The notes under the pieces were generated by a model. The model did not search any database, was not told the origin of the DNA, and was given only the letters and a program-made list of their open reading frames with translations. A program made the translations under genes and the position numbers. 64,000 nt of DNA, from contig JANYBC010000214.1 of assembly GCA_025360965.1 (NCBI GenBank), positions 1 to 64,000 of the forward strand. The letters are read 5' to 3'. The DNA comes from Anaeromyxobacter sp. (lineage in GTDB: Bacteria > Myxococcota > Myxococcia > Myxococcales > Anaeromyxobacteraceae). This document shows, in pieces, positions 54,750 to 64,000 of the stretch (the first letter of the stretch is position 1; each line of letters opens with the position of its first letter).

Positions 54750-55895
54750 ATGAGCGGCTTCTGGCACACCGGCCGCCTGCAGCTCGGCGCGGTCTTCCGC
54801 AAGGAGGTCCGCCAGACCATCCGCGACCGGCGGGTGATGTTCCTGCTGGTGGTGGCGCCGCTGATCCAGACGGTCATCTTCGGCTTCGCCGTCGACTTCG
54901 ACGTCGACCGGGTGCCGGCGGTGCTGGTCGACCAGGACCGGAGCGACGAGAGCCGGCTCCACGCCCGGCGCGTGCTGGCCGACCAGACCCTGCGTCACGC
55001 CGGCGAGGTGGCCGGGGTGGCCGAGGCCGACCAGGCCCTCGACGACGGCCGCGCCGCGGTCGCGCTGGTCTTTCCACCCAGCCTGGCCCGCGACCTCGCC
55101 AGCCAGCGGCCCGCCGAGGTGCAGCTGCTGCTCGACGGGACCGACCCGAACCGGGCGCTGGTGGCCAGCGGCGCCGTCTCCCGCTACTTCGGCGAGGTGG
55201 GGGAGCGGCTCATCCGCGAGCGGCTCGAGGCGGCCGGGCGCCCGGCGCCGGCGCAGGTGGTGCTGGTGCCGCGCATCCTCTACAACCCGCGGCTCAAGAC
55301 CGCCCCGTACATCGTCCCGGGCATCGCCGGGACCCTGCTGGTGATCGTCACCACGCTGGTCACCGCCATGGGGCTCTCCCGGGAGCGGGAGATGGGGACC
55401 ATGGAGCAGGTGCTGGTGACCCCCATCAGGCCGATCTGGCTGCTGGTGGGGAAGCTGCTCCCCTTCCTGGTGATCGGCATCTTCGACGTCCTGCTGCTGG
55501 TGGCGGTGGGGAGCTGGGTGTTCGAGGTGCCACTGCGCGGCAACCTGCTGGTGGGCGCCGCCGGCGTGCTGCTCTACGTCTTCACGACGCTCGGCGTCGG
55601 GCTGCTCATCTCGACGGCCTCGCAGAACCAGCAGCAGGCCTTCCTCGGAGGGTTCATCTTCACGATGCCCGCCATCCTGCTCTCCGGGGTGATGACGCCC
55701 ATCCGCGGCATGCCGGGCTGGCTCCAGGTGATCACCTGGTTCAACCCGACCCGCCATTTCGCCGAGGTGATGCGGGGGGTCCTGATGCGCGGCGCCGGTT
55801 TCGGCGACCTCTGGTTCCAGCTCGCCTTCCTTGCCGCCCTCGGACTCGGGGTGATGGCGCTGGCCGTCTCCCGCTTCCGCACCCAGCTCGGCTGA
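54750..55895 (+). CDS. ABC-2 type permease, second of two
   Basis: The 381-residue protein has the same plan as the preceding permease: one helix, a periplasmic domain, then five helices with EREMGTMEQVLVTPI and FNPTRHFAEVMRGVLMRG. It starts 28 bp after it and ends the operon, converging with the kinase-TPR gene. The complete set (fusion protein, two ATPases, two permeases) resembles YbhG-YbhF-YbhS-YbhR, a drug or cation exporter, but the substrate is unknown. Confidence 0.9.
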   Translation: MSGFWHTGRLQLGAVFRKEVRQTIRDRRVMFLLVVAPLIQTVIFGFAVDFDVDRVPAVLVDQDRSDESRLHARRVLADQTLRHAGEVAGVAEADQALDDGRAAVALVFPPSLARDLASQRPAEVQLLLDGTDPNRALVASGAVSRYFGEVGERLIRERLEAAGRPAPAQVVLVPRILYNPRLKTAPYIVPGIAGTLLVIVTTLVTAMGLSREREMGTMEQVLVTPIRPIWLLVGKLLPFLVIGIFDVLLLVAVGSWVFEVPLRGNLLVGAAGVLLYVFTTLGVGLLISTASQNQQQAFLGGFIFTMPAILLSGVMTPIRGMPGWLQVITWFNPTRHFAEVMRGVLMRGAGFGDLWFQLAFLAALGLGVMALAVSRFRTQLG

Positions 55896-55922
55896 GGGCC
55901 CCCGGCCCTTCGCCGCCGCGCC

Positions 55923-58358
55923 TCAGTCGGTCGGGAGGTGGAGCCGGCTGAGGATGTCCGCGAAGCGCGGGTCGGTGGTCAGCCCGCGCATCAGCGGGTC
56001 GAGCCTCAGGTCCATGACGCCGCCGTCGTGCGCGGCCATGGCCCGCTCCAGCCAGGCGAAGGCCTGGTCCTTGTCGCCTCGCCAGGCGTAGACGGTGGCG
56101 ATCTGGAACGGCCCTTCGTCCTGGCGGGTACGCAGCATCTGGTCGAGCACGGCCTGCGACTCGGCCTTGCGCCCCATGGAGTGGAGCGCCACCGCCTGGA
56201 CCTGCAGCTTGAAGACCCCCGGCTCGCACTGATCGGCCGCCGCCAGCGCCGCCTCGGGGTGTCCATCGACCAGTTCGGCCATGGCGAGGTAGGTGGCGGC
56301 GAAGTTCTGTTTCGGCTGAAGCTCGATCGACCGTGCGGCGGCCCGGCGCGTCGCGTCGAGGTCGCCCGCGGCAAGGTGGATGGCGGCCAGCGAGGACCAG
56401 GCGCTGTTGGAGAGCGGATCGAGGCGCGTCGCCAGCAGCGCTGCTGACCGGGCCTCGTCGAGCAGGCCCAGGGGCGCGAGGACGTCGCGGGCGTAGCGCT
56501 GCCGGATCTCGGCGCTGCCCGGCTCCAGCTCGACGGCGCGCTCCAGATCGGAGCGGGCCCCGATCCAGTCGGTCTGCAGGCAGGCGCGCAGGAAGCCGCG
56601 AGAGGCGTACCCCTCGGCGAGCTCGGGGGCCAGCGAGACCGCCTGCTCGGCCGCCGCCATGGCATCCTTCCCCGCCCGCGCCAGCGCCTCCGCGGTCCCA
56701 TCGACATTGGCGAAGCCCCAGAAGAGGGCCTGGGAGAGGCCGGCCCAGGCCGGGGCGTAGGTCGGATCGAGGTCGAGGGCGCGCCGGAAGGCCGTCACCG
56801 CGTCGCGGAAGGCCCGGGTATGGTCCTCCCGGGTCAGCTGGCGACCGAGCAGGTACTGCGCATAGGCCTCGGAGTTGGCGGTGCGGTGGAGCTGCGAGGT
56901 GGGCATCCGCCCCCCCAGCAGCTGGACCTTGAGGGCCTGCACCACGGCCCCGGCGATCTCGTCCTGCACCGCGAAGAGGTCGGCCATGGGCCGGTCGAAG
57001 GTCCGCGACCAGAGGTGGTTGCCGTCGGTCGCCTGGACGAGCTGCGCGGTCACCCGCAGCCGGTCGCCGTCGCGCCGCACGCTCCCCTCGAGCACGGTCG
57101 CCACGCCGAGGTCGCGGCCGACCTTACGCAAGTCGGGGGACGGTTCCCTGAACCGGACCGACGAGCGCTGTCCGGTGACGCGGAGCCCCTCGATGCGAGT
57201 GAGCGCCGTGACGATCTCCTCGGCCAGCCCATCCGAGAGGAAGTGATGGTCGTGGGCCTCGCTGAGATCGACGAAGGGGAGGACGGCCACCGAAGGGGAC
57301 CGGTCCGGGCCCCCGGCGCCGCGCTGGCGCCAAGCCTGCCACCCCGAGGCCAGCCCCGCCACCAGGGCCAGCGCCGCGACCCCGGCCAGGGCCGGCCGGA
57401 CCCAGCGCCGCCAGGCGGGCAGGATGCGGACCGAGCCGGCCGCCGGGCCGCCGGCTTCGGGCGGCGGCAGCTCGGCCTGCACCAGCAGCAGCTCGGAGAG
57501 CGCCGCGGCGCCGTCGCGCAGCCGCCGCACCGGGTCCTTCTCCAGCATGCGCGCCACCAGCCGGTCGAGCCCGGGGTGGCCGGGGACCTGGAGGCGCGGC
57601 GCCGGCTTCGGGCCGAGCACCGAGCGCCCCCCGTCGTCGGGGAAGGGGAGCTGACCGGTGAGCATGCGGTAGAGCACGACACCGAGCGCGAAGACGTCGG
57701 TCCGCTCGTCCTCCGGCGCCTCGCGCCACTGCTCGGGCGCCATGCAGTTGGGTGTGCCCCCGCCCATGCGCCGCCGGCCGAAGGCCTGCGCCAGCCCGAA
57801 GTCGAGCACCTTGGCGCCGCCGCCTTCGACCAGGAAGATGTTGGAGGGCTTGAGGTCGCGGTGGACCACGCCGTGGGCGTGGGTCCAGGCCAGGCCGCGG
57901 GCCACGTCGACGGCGATGACCACCGCCGCGGCGGGCGTCAGCGGGCCGCGCCCCAGCCGCGCCGAGAGGGTCTGGCCTCGAAGCAGCTCCAGCACCAGGT
58001 AGGGACCGTGCGCGCAGGTGCCGAAGTCGTAGAGGGTCACCAGGTTGGGGTGGGCGAGGCGGGCGATGGTCTCGGCCTCGCGCCGCAGCTGGTCCTCGGC
58101 CACGCCGGAGAGGCCGGCCCGGACCACCTTGAAGGCCACGGTGCGGCCCAGCGTCGTGTCGAGGGCTTCGAAGACCACGCCGAAGGCGCCGCGCCCCAGC
58201 TCGCGCACCAGCTCGAAGCGGTCGACGTGGGCCCCGGGCCGCAGCTCAGGTGACCAGGCGACGCCGGCCGCCACCGCCGGGGTGCTGGCGAGATCGGCCA
58301 GCAGCGCCGAGATGGAGCCTGGCTCGGGCAGGTCCCGGTCGGAGGGTATGGGCGGCAC
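55923..58358 (-). CDS. Ser/Thr protein kinase with periplasmic TPR domain
   Basis: The kinase domain (about 45-300) has GRGAFGVVF, the catalytic loop [13 protein letters not shown] and MAPEQ. A single membrane helix (about 318-340) follows. Outside lie a FlgO/TolB-like domain ([13 protein letters not shown] onward, ending in [13 protein letters not shown]) and about seven TPR units to the C-terminus. This architecture is typical of myxobacterial-type receptor kinases. GTG 58358 is chosen; the frame stays open to a TTG at 58397, and neither has a clear ribosome site. The TPR part may bind envelope partners and gate the kinase. Confidence 0.86.
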   Translation of the reverse strand: MPPIPSDRDLPEPGSISALLADLASTPAVAAGVAWSPELRPGAHVDRFELVRELGRGAFGVVFEALDTTLGRTVAFKVVRAGLSGVAEDQLRREAETIARLAHPNLVTLYDFGTCAHGPYLVLELLRGQTLSARLGRGPLTPAAAVVIAVDVARGLAWTHAHGVVHRDLKPSNIFLVEGGGAKVLDFGLAQAFGRRRMGGGTPNCMAPEQWREAPEDERTDVFALGVVLYRMLTGQLPFPDDGGRSVLGPKPAPRLQVPGHPGLDRLVARMLEKDPVRRLRDGAAALSELLLVQAELPPPEAGGPAAGSVRILPAWRRWVRPALAGVAALALVAGLASGWQAWRQRGAGGPDRSPSVAVLPFVDLSEAHDHHFLSDGLAEEIVTALTRIEGLRVTGQRSSVRFREPSPDLRKVGRDLGVATVLEGSVRRDGDRLRVTAQLVQATDGNHLWSRTFDRPMADLFAVQDEIAGAVVQALKVQLLGGRMPTSQLHRTANSEAYAQYLLGRQLTREDHTRAFRDAVTAFRRALDLDPTYAPAWAGLSQALFWGFANVDGTAEALARAGKDAMAAAEQAVSLAPELAEGYASRGFLRACLQTDWIGARSDLERAVELEPGSAEIRQRYARDVLAPLGLLDEARSAALLATRLDPLSNSAWSSLAAIHLAAGDLDATRRAAARSIELQPKQNFAATYLAMAELVDGHPEAALAAADQCEPGVFKLQVQAVALHSMGRKAESQAVLDQMLRTRQDEGPFQIATVYAWRGDKDQAFAWLERAMAAHDGGVMDLRLDPLMRGLTTDPRFADILSRLHLPTD

Positions 58359-58448
58359 GGTCAGCGAACGTTGGCACGCCCAGAGATCCGCCGGCAAGTC
58401 AGGGGTTGGAGGGACGGATTGCCCCCACCCGGGTTAAGTTCCCCGCCC

Positions 58449-59185
<737 letters not shown>

Positions 59186-59189
<4 letters not shown>

Positions 59190-59947
59190 GCTCGCTCGGC
59201 TTCCGCACCCTGCTGGTGAAGGAGATCCGGCGCTTCCTGCGCGTGCCCGGTCAGACCCTGGCCACGCCGCTCCTGACCACCACGCTCTACTTCGTGGTCT
59301 TCGGCGTCTCCATCGGCCACCAGCTCCGCGAGGTGGGCGGTGTCCCCTACGCCCGCTTCATCGTTCCCGGGCTGATGCTGATGGGCGTGATCCAGAACGC
59401 CTACCTCAACAGCGCCTCCTCGCTCTTCGTCATGAAGCTGCAGGGGACCATCGTCGACGTGCTGGTCTCGCCGCTCTCCTACGCGGAGATCCTCGGCGCC
59501 TTCGTGCTGGCGGCGGTGGTGCGCGGCCTGCTGGTCGGCGGCATCACCTTCGCGGTGGCAGCTGCCTTCACCGGCTTCGAGGTGGCCCACCCGCTACTGG
59601 CCGTGGCGGTCGTGACGCTGGCGGCGGTAGCCTTCGCGGCGGGGGGCGTGGCCAGCGCCATCTGGGCGGAGACCTTCGAGCAGGTGAACTTCTTCCCCAC
59701 CTTCTTCATCCTGCCGCTCACCTTCCTCGGCGGGGTCTTCTTCTCGGTGCGGATGCTGCCGCCCGGGCTCTCGACGGTGGCCCATGCCAATCCGGTTTTT
59801 TACCTGGTGGACGTCCTGCGCTTCGCCATGCTGGGGGCGGGCGACGCCTCGCCCTGGGCTGGATTCGGGCTGGTCACGCTGCTGGCGGCCGGGGCGCTCA
59901 CCGGGGCCTACATGCTCCTCAGGTCCGGCTGGCGGCTCCGCAGCTAA
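59186..59947 (+). CDS. ABC-2 type permease
   Basis: The 253-residue protein has six predicted membrane helices and the ABC-2 motifs RFIVPGLMLMGVIQNAY and FLGGVFFSV, followed by HANPVFYLVDVLRFAMLG. This is the YadH/NodJ/DrrB plan. It forms a two-gene exporter with the preceding ATPase. Members move lipids, polysaccharides or drugs; the substrate cannot be inferred. Confidence 0.92.
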
Positions 59948-60075
59948 AGGTGGTAGACGGAGCCCCTCCGCGACTTCTTGTCCGAATCCCGGAATCCGCG
60001 CCGGGGTCGAATTGGTTTAGTGTACGGCCCCTCACCGGGCACCAACCGTTTCCCGACATCATGGAGGTTTCACCG

Positions 60076-60867
60076 ATGCGTCGTCTGAGTGCCGTCCTGT
60101 TCGTCGCCGTCGCCCTGGCGGGCTGCAAGAAGAGCGAGCCGGCCATGCCGCCGCCGCCGCCGGCCGCCGCCCCCAACGCCATGGAGGCCGCCCAGGCCGC
60201 CCCCCCGTCGGCCAGCATCAAGGGCAAGGTACTGGAGCGCCTCGACGCCCCGCCATACAGCTACCTCAAGATCCAGTCGGGCAAGGAGGAGGTCTGGGCC
60301 GCCGTCCCCAAGGCCGAGGTCGCCAAGGGGGCCGAGGTCACCGTCCTCAACGCCATGCCCATGGCCGACTTCGAGTCGAAGACGCTGAAGCGGAAGTTCG
60401 CCGTGGTCTTCTTCGGTACGCTGGAGGGAGCTCCCGGGAGCGCCCCGGCCGCGGGCGCAGCAGCGGGCGTCCTCGACAACTCCCCGGCCGGCATGGCCCA
60501 GCAGCACGCCAAGGCCGCCCAGGGTCCGGGCAACGTCGGTGACGTCAAGGTCTCCAAGGCGGCCGGGGCCGACGCCCGCACCGTCTCCGAGGTCTACGCC
60601 CAGAAGGGCGCGCTCAAGGAGAAGCCGGTCAGCATCCGCGGCAAGGTCGTCAAGTTCAACCCCGGCATCATGGGCAAGAACTGGGTCCACCTTCAGGACG
60701 GCAGCGGCAAGGCCGACAAGGGCGACAACGACATCACCGTCACCACCCAGGACATGACCTCGGTCGGCGACACGGTGCTGGTCCAGGGCGTGGTCCGGAT
60801 CGACAAGGACTTCGGCGCCGGCTACGCCTACCCGGTCATCGTCGAGGACGCCAAGCTGTCGAAGTGA
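60076..60867 (+). CDS. lipoprotein with two OB-fold-like domains
   Basis: The 263-residue protein has a lipobox LAGC (Cys17), a Pro/Ala-rich spacer, and two similar beta-domains: ASIKGKVLERLDAPPYSYLKI (about 50) and VSIRGKVVKFNPGIMGKNWVHL (about 190). The second is of the OB-fold type found in NrfJ-like and tRNA_anti-like proteins. ATG 60076 is chosen because GGAGG lies eight bases upstream. It may assist a redox or metal-handling step in the envelope; this is inferred from the related family only. No partner gene is adjacent. Confidence 0.75.
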   Translation: MRRLSAVLFVAVALAGCKKSEPAMPPPPPAAAPNAMEAAQAAPPSASIKGKVLERLDAPPYSYLKIQSGKEEVWAAVPKAEVAKGAEVTVLNAMPMADFESKTLKRKFAVVFFGTLEGAPGSAPAAGAAAGVLDNSPAGMAQQHAKAAQGPGNVGDVKVSKAAGADARTVSEVYAQKGALKEKPVSIRGKVVKFNPGIMGKNWVHLQDGSGKADKGDNDITVTTQDMTSVGDTVLVQGVVRIDKDFGAGYAYPVIVEDAKLSK

Positions 60868-60933
60868 CGGCCCGGCTCCCGGCTTCGCCATGGGCGCTGA
60901 CCTCGCGGTCGGCGCCCGTCGCATGTCGGGGAA

Positions 60934-60962
60934 CGCGCCTCCACCGGCGCGTGGGAGGCGCG
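60934..60962. other. hairpin between the OB-fold lipoprotein and recQ-like gene
   Basis: CGCGCCTCC (60934-60942) pairs perfectly with GGAGGCGCG (60954-60962), giving a 9-bp stem with an 11-base loop. There is no T-tract, but the sequence TATAAG follows at 60964. The hairpin might terminate the preceding gene or bind a regulator. Confidence 0.35.
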
Positions 60963-60978
60963 GTATAAGGTGGCTCGA

Positions 60979-62499
60979 ATGAAGGGCGGCGCGCGGGTGG
61001 CGGTGATCGAGGACGAGGTGGCGGCCGTGGCCCGCGCCGTCGAGGTCCCCGCTGGCGCAGGCCGCGGCGAGGCAGCGGCACGGCTCACCGAGCTGCGCGC
61101 CCGCTACCGGGCCCGCCCCGGCGACTTCTCCACGGACCTGGTCGACCGGCTGCGGCTGCTGGCCGAGTCGCTGCGCCGCCCGCCGCCGCGGGCCGTCCCC
61201 ACCCTCGACGCCGCCCGCGCGGTGCTGCGCGAGCTCTTCGGTCACCGGGACTTCCGCCCAGGGCAGGCGCAGATCGTCGAGGCGGTCCTCTCCGGGCGCG
61301 ACTGCGTCGGCGTGATGCCGACCGGCGCCGGCAAGTCGCTCACCTACCAGCTCCCGGCCCGCCTGCTGGGCGGCACCACCCTGGTCATCTCGCCGCTGAT
61401 CGCGCTCATGAAGGACCAGGTCGACGCCATGGCCAGGGCCGGGCTGCGCGCCACCTTCCTCAACTCGACGCTCGCTCCCGAGGAGCGCCGCGCCCGGGTG
61501 GCGGCGCTGCGGCGTGGCGAGGTGGAGCTGCTCTACGCGGCCCCCGAAGGGCTGGAGGCCTCGGTGGGGAGCGCGCTCTCCGGCCTCGGACTCTCGCTGC
61601 TGGCCGTCGACGAGGCCCACTGCATCAGCGCCTGGGGGCACGACTTTCGCCCCGCCTACCGGAACCTGGCCGGCCTGAAGGACCGCTTCGGCGCGCCGGT
61701 GCTGGCGCTCACCGCCACCGCCACCCGCGAGGTGACCCGGGACATCGCCGGCCAGCTCGGCATGGTGGCGCCGCTGCTGGTGACCGGCTCCTTCCTGCGC
61801 ACCAACCTGAAGCTCCACGCCGTCAAGAAGGGGGGCGACGGCCCCTCCTCGCGCGACGCCATCCTCAAGCTCATCAAGGCGCGGCGGAAGCAGAGCGGCA
61901 TCGTCTACGCGCTGGGGCGCAAGACCGTCGAGGGGCTGGCCGAGTTCCTCGCCAGCCACGGGGTGCGGGCCGCCGCCTACCACGCCGGGCTCGAGGCCGT
62001 GGAGCGGGAGCGGGTGCAAGACGCCTTCGCCGCCGGGGCCGTCGAGGTGGTGGTGGCCACCATCGCCTTCGGCATGGGGATCGACAAGGCCAACATCCGC
62101 TACGTGATCCATCGCGACATGCCGCGCTCGCTGGAGGCCTACTACCAGGAGATCGGGCGGGCCGGCCGCGACGGCAAGGACTCCGACTGCGTCCTCTTCT
62201 ACTCCTGGGCCGACGTGGCGGCGCTCGACCGGATGGCCGGCGACGACGAGCAGTTCGCCACCCTGCAGCGGCGCCAGTCGCGGGCCATGTTCCGCTTCGC
62301 CGACGAGCCGGGCTGCCGCCACGAGCGGCTGGTGGGCCACTTCGGCGAGGTGGCCAGCGCCTGCGGCGAGGCCTGCGACGCCTGCGGCCTGGAGCCGGCC
62401 GTGGCCGCTACTTCATCGCCTTCAGGTAGTCGGCGTGCACCTTCAGGTAGAAGCCCGCGCCGACGTCGGCCTTCCACTCGGGGATGGCCCCGCCCGTAG
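60979..62499 (+). CDS. recQ: RecQ-like DNA helicase lacking RQC and HRDC domains
   Basis: ATP-dependent 3'-5' DNA helicase core of 506 residues. An N-terminal extension (1-75) precedes the helicase motifs: [11 protein letters not shown], Walker [54 protein letters not shown] and EIGRAGRDG. The zinc-binding motif is CRHE to CGEACDAC. The winged-helix and HRDC domains of E. coli RecQ are missing. The last 30 or so residues are Ser/Arg/Pro-rich and overlap the convergent gene by 92 bp, so they look like read-through rather than protein. ATG 60979 follows AGGTGG; a GTG at 60970 is possible. Confidence 0.85.
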   Translation: MKGGARVAVIEDEVAAVARAVEVPAGAGRGEAAARLTELRARYRARPGDFSTDLVDRLRLLAESLRRPPPRAVPTLDAARAVLRELFGHRDFRPGQAQIVEAVLSGRDCVGVMPTGAGKSLTYQLPARLLGGTTLVISPLIALMKDQVDAMARAGLRATFLNSTLAPEERRARVAALRRGEVELLYAAPEGLEASVGSALSGLGLSLLAVDEAHCISAWGHDFRPAYRNLAGLKDRFGAPVLALTATATREVTRDIAGQLGMVAPLLVTGSFLRTNLKLHAVKKGGDGPSSRDAILKLIKARRKQSGIVYALGRKTVEGLAEFLASHGVRAAAYHAGLEAVERERVQDAFAAGAVEVVVATIAFGMGIDKANIRYVIHRDMPRSLEAYYQEIGRAGRDGKDSDCVLFYSWADVAALDRMAGDDEQFATLQRRQSRAMFRFADEPGCRHERLVGHFGEVASACGEACDACGLEPAVAATSSPSGSRRAPSGRSPRRRRPSTRGWPRP

Positions 62500-62971
62500 C
62501 CGAGATCGCCTTGAACTGGAGCCTCAGGTCGCCGCCCAGGATGTAGGGGGCGAGGTCGAGGTTGGACATGCCGGCCACCTCGATGCTGCTCGGGTTCTGG
62601 GCGGCCGGCGGCGGCGGCTTGACGTAGGAGGCGATGATCGCCTCCTCGGGCAGGGTCTGGGTCGGCGGGGGCAGCACCGAGACCGTCACCGACTCGATGT
62701 CGCCGAAGTCGCCCACGCCCGAGGTGGCCGCCATGGCCACCCCCAGCCGCGTCAGCTTGAGCTGGAAGGTGACCCCCTTCTCGGTGATGACGGTCAGGTC
62801 CTTGCCGATGGGGAAGGTGACGAGCTGGACGAGCGGCACGCCGACGGCCGTGGCCGGGAAGACCTGGCCCTTGAGCGTGATGGTGGTGCTCGGGATCTCC
62901 AGCTCGGCGTAGAGCATGCCGCAGGCGGCGAGGGAGAGGAGGGCGGGGAGGGCGATCAGGAGTTTGCGCAT
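62408..62971 (-). CDS. small lipoprotein of unknown function
   Basis: The 187-residue protein has a signal peptide with lipobox LAAC (Cys17). The mature part is beta-rich with a central Pro-rich turn ([11 protein letters not shown]). The 3' end overlaps the recQ-like frame. It starts 10 bp after the stop of the outer-membrane protein gene on the same strand, so the two are probably co-transcribed. No family recognised. Confidence 0.75.
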   Translation of the reverse strand: MRKLLIALPALLSLAACGMLYAELEIPSTTITLKGQVFPATAVGVPLVQLVTFPIGKDLTVITEKGVTFQLKLTRLGVAMAATSGVGDFGDIESVTVSVLPPPTQTLPEEAIIASYVKPPPPAAQNPSSIEVAGMSNLDLAPYILGGDLRLQFKAISATGGAIPEWKADVGAGFYLKVHADYLKAMK

Positions 62972-62981
62972 GGTCGCCTCG

Positions 62982-63767
62982 CTAGAAGTAATAGAGCATG
63001 CCGAGCCGCAGCGACGGCAGCATGGCCTTGAAGGACGGGTCGGTGACGGTCACCGTCACCTCGTCGGGGGTGCCGGCGTTCTGGATGGTGGTGGCGGTGC
63101 CGTGGATGTTGGTCCAGAACCAGCTGAGGCCGACCCCGAGCGAGAAGGTGAAGCCGCGCGGCGAGCCGAACTCCAGGGCGAGCTGGCCGTTGAGGTAGTC
63201 GTAGCCGACGTCGGCGACCAGCGGCTTCAGCTCGGGTTCGATCGACTTGAAGGTCCTGTTCAGGTCGGTGCTGAAGAAGTGGCCGTAGCGCACCTCGATG
63301 ACCGGCGAGATGGCCCAGCGGATGGGCGTGAAGGCGACGCCGCCCTGAAAGCCCCAGGCGAGGTAGTTCCAGGCCGGGCCGGCCTGCAGGCGGAGCCAGC
63401 GCTGGGGGCGGTAGACGAAGTCGGCGGTGGCGCCGTCGGGGAACCCGGCGCCGAGACGGAGGCCGAAACGCGGCAGCGGCGCCTCGGCCGGTGGCGGGAG
63501 CGGCGGGGCCGGGACGTTCTCGGCCGGCGGCGGTGGCGGCGTCGCGGCGGCCGGTGCGACCGGGGCGGAGACCGGCGCCGCGGTGGGCGGAGGGGTCGCC
63601 TCGGGCGGTGGCTGGACCGGCGCAGGAGCAGCTGCGGCCGGAGGCGCCTCCACCACAACCACCGCGGGCGGCGCTGCCGGGGTGGTTGTGGCCGCGGGCG
63701 GCGCTGCCGGGTCGTCGGCGAGCGCTGGGGAGGCCAGCAGGAGCAGGAGCAGCGTGAGCTGGCGCAT
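62982..63767 (-). CDS. outer-membrane protein with Pro/Ala-rich linker
   Basis: The 261-residue protein has a signal peptide (to about residue 17), a 75-residue low-complexity Pro/Ala/Val linker, then a beta-barrel-like domain (about 100-261) that ends with LRLGMLYYF, a typical C-terminal strand ending in Phe. ATG 63767 follows GGAGG. It is paired with the lipoprotein gene 62408-62971; together they may form an envelope complex. The linker could cross peptidoglycan. Confidence 0.78.
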   Translation of the reverse strand: MRQLTLLLLLLASPALADDPAAPPAATTTPAAPPAVVVVEAPPAAAAPAPVQPPPEATPPPTAAPVSAPVAPAAATPPPPPAENVPAPPLPPPAEAPLPRFGLRLGAGFPDGATADFVYRPQRWLRLQAGPAWNYLAWGFQGGVAFTPIRWAISPVIEVRYGHFFSTDLNRTFKSIEPELKPLVADVGYDYLNGQLALEFGSPRGFTFSLGVGLSWFWTNIHGTATTIQNAGTPDEVTVTVTDPSFKAMLPSLRLGMLYYF

Positions 63768-63896
63768 CGAACCTCCAGGGCGAGGGGTCGCCCGGACCAC
63801 TGGCCTCTGATCCTAGGGCTCCTGCCACCCGACGCCAAGTCCCCTGAGTACGGCTAGGTGGTGAATCGAGCGCGCTTCTGCGATAGACGGTGGCCC

Positions 63897-64000
63897 ATGG
63901 CGCTCCCCTCCACGCTTCACCACTTCGACGTCGCCCTCTCCCACGTCGACCGCGGGCTCGACCTGCAGCTCGGGATCAAGGCGGCGCGCCACCCCTCCGA
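63897..64000 (+). CDS. YaeQ-family protein, 3' end beyond the window
   Basis: The first 34 residues (MALPSTLHHFDVALSHVDRG, then LDLQLGIKAARHPS) match the N-terminal pattern of YaeQ proteins, which begin with a short beta-strand and have the motif ARHPSE. YaeQ has a restriction-enzyme-like fold and an uncertain role in transcription. The gene is cut by the end of the window. Confidence 0.7.
   Translation, partial: MALPSTLHHFDVALSHVDRGLDLQLGIKAARHPS

Noticed and set aside
58372-58388. TGGCACG as a sigma-54 promoter at 58.4 kb
   Set aside because: The -12 element is absent (GAGA where TTGC is needed).

Overview
The window is about 64 kb of high-GC, gene-dense DNA. It most resembles a myxobacterium-like member of the former Deltaproteobacteria, of the Anaeromyxobacter type. 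This is an inference from gene content: a caa3-type oxidase, System II (ResB/CcsA) cytochrome c maturation, a 28-haem cytochrome, a Hyb-type [NiFe] hydrogenase, several sigma-54 activators, an ECF sigma/anti-sigma pair, a Ser/Thr kinase with TPRs and many lipoproteins. No rRNA, tRNA, CRISPR array, insertion sequence or phage gene was found.

Layout. 0-4.6 kb: SCO-coxB-coxA-coxC-coxD terminal oxidase operon. Its SCO gene is cut at the contig edge by a 91-bp inverted duplication. 4.8-6.2 kb: an NtrC-like regulator whose receiver and AAA+ motifs are degenerate. 6.2-10.3 kb (minus): ccsA-resB and an unrecognised lipoprotein. 10.5-16.6 kb: gltBD glutamate synthase. 16.7-21.3 kb (minus): 28-CXXCH lipoprotein, hydroxyacyl-CoA dehydrogenase and PlsB-like acyltransferase. 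21.4-26.4 kb (minus): hybOABC hydrogenase with an FNR-like box upstream and two hairpins downstream. 26.4-27.2 kb: AT-richer divergent region, structured leader and a broken DUF5666 gene.

27.3-33.4 kb: ECF sigma factor, zinc-finger anti-sigma, secreted caspase-like protease and RCC1-repeat lipoprotein in one tight operon, followed by two unusual lipoproteins. This is the most distinctive module. 33.4-42.6 kb: gamma-glutamylcyclotransferase-like protein, MFS carrier, HelD-like helicase, thiol peroxidase, ABC-F ATPase, outer-membrane protein and pruA. 42.7-43.2 kb: two frameshifted membrane-protein remnants.

43.3-47.7 kb: aldehyde dehydrogenase plus DUF779 behind a clear -24/-12 promoter, convergent with an AcoR-like activator. 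47.9-55.9 kb: NtrB/NtrC-like two-component system divergent from a membrane-fusion/ABC/ABC/permease/permease exporter, again with a -24/-12 promoter. 55.9-64 kb: Ser/Thr kinase-TPR protein, a second ABC-2 exporter, an OB-fold-like lipoprotein, a RecQ-type helicase without its usual C-terminal domains, two envelope proteins and the start of a YaeQ-like gene.

Together the genes describe a respiratory, envelope-rich bacterium that can use O2 (caa3), probably takes up H2 (Hyb), makes abundant c-type haem proteins, and controls aldehyde oxidation and export through sigma-54. Three apparent missing-base frameshifts and the fold-back at the contig start mean sequence quality should be checked before the broken genes are taken as biological.
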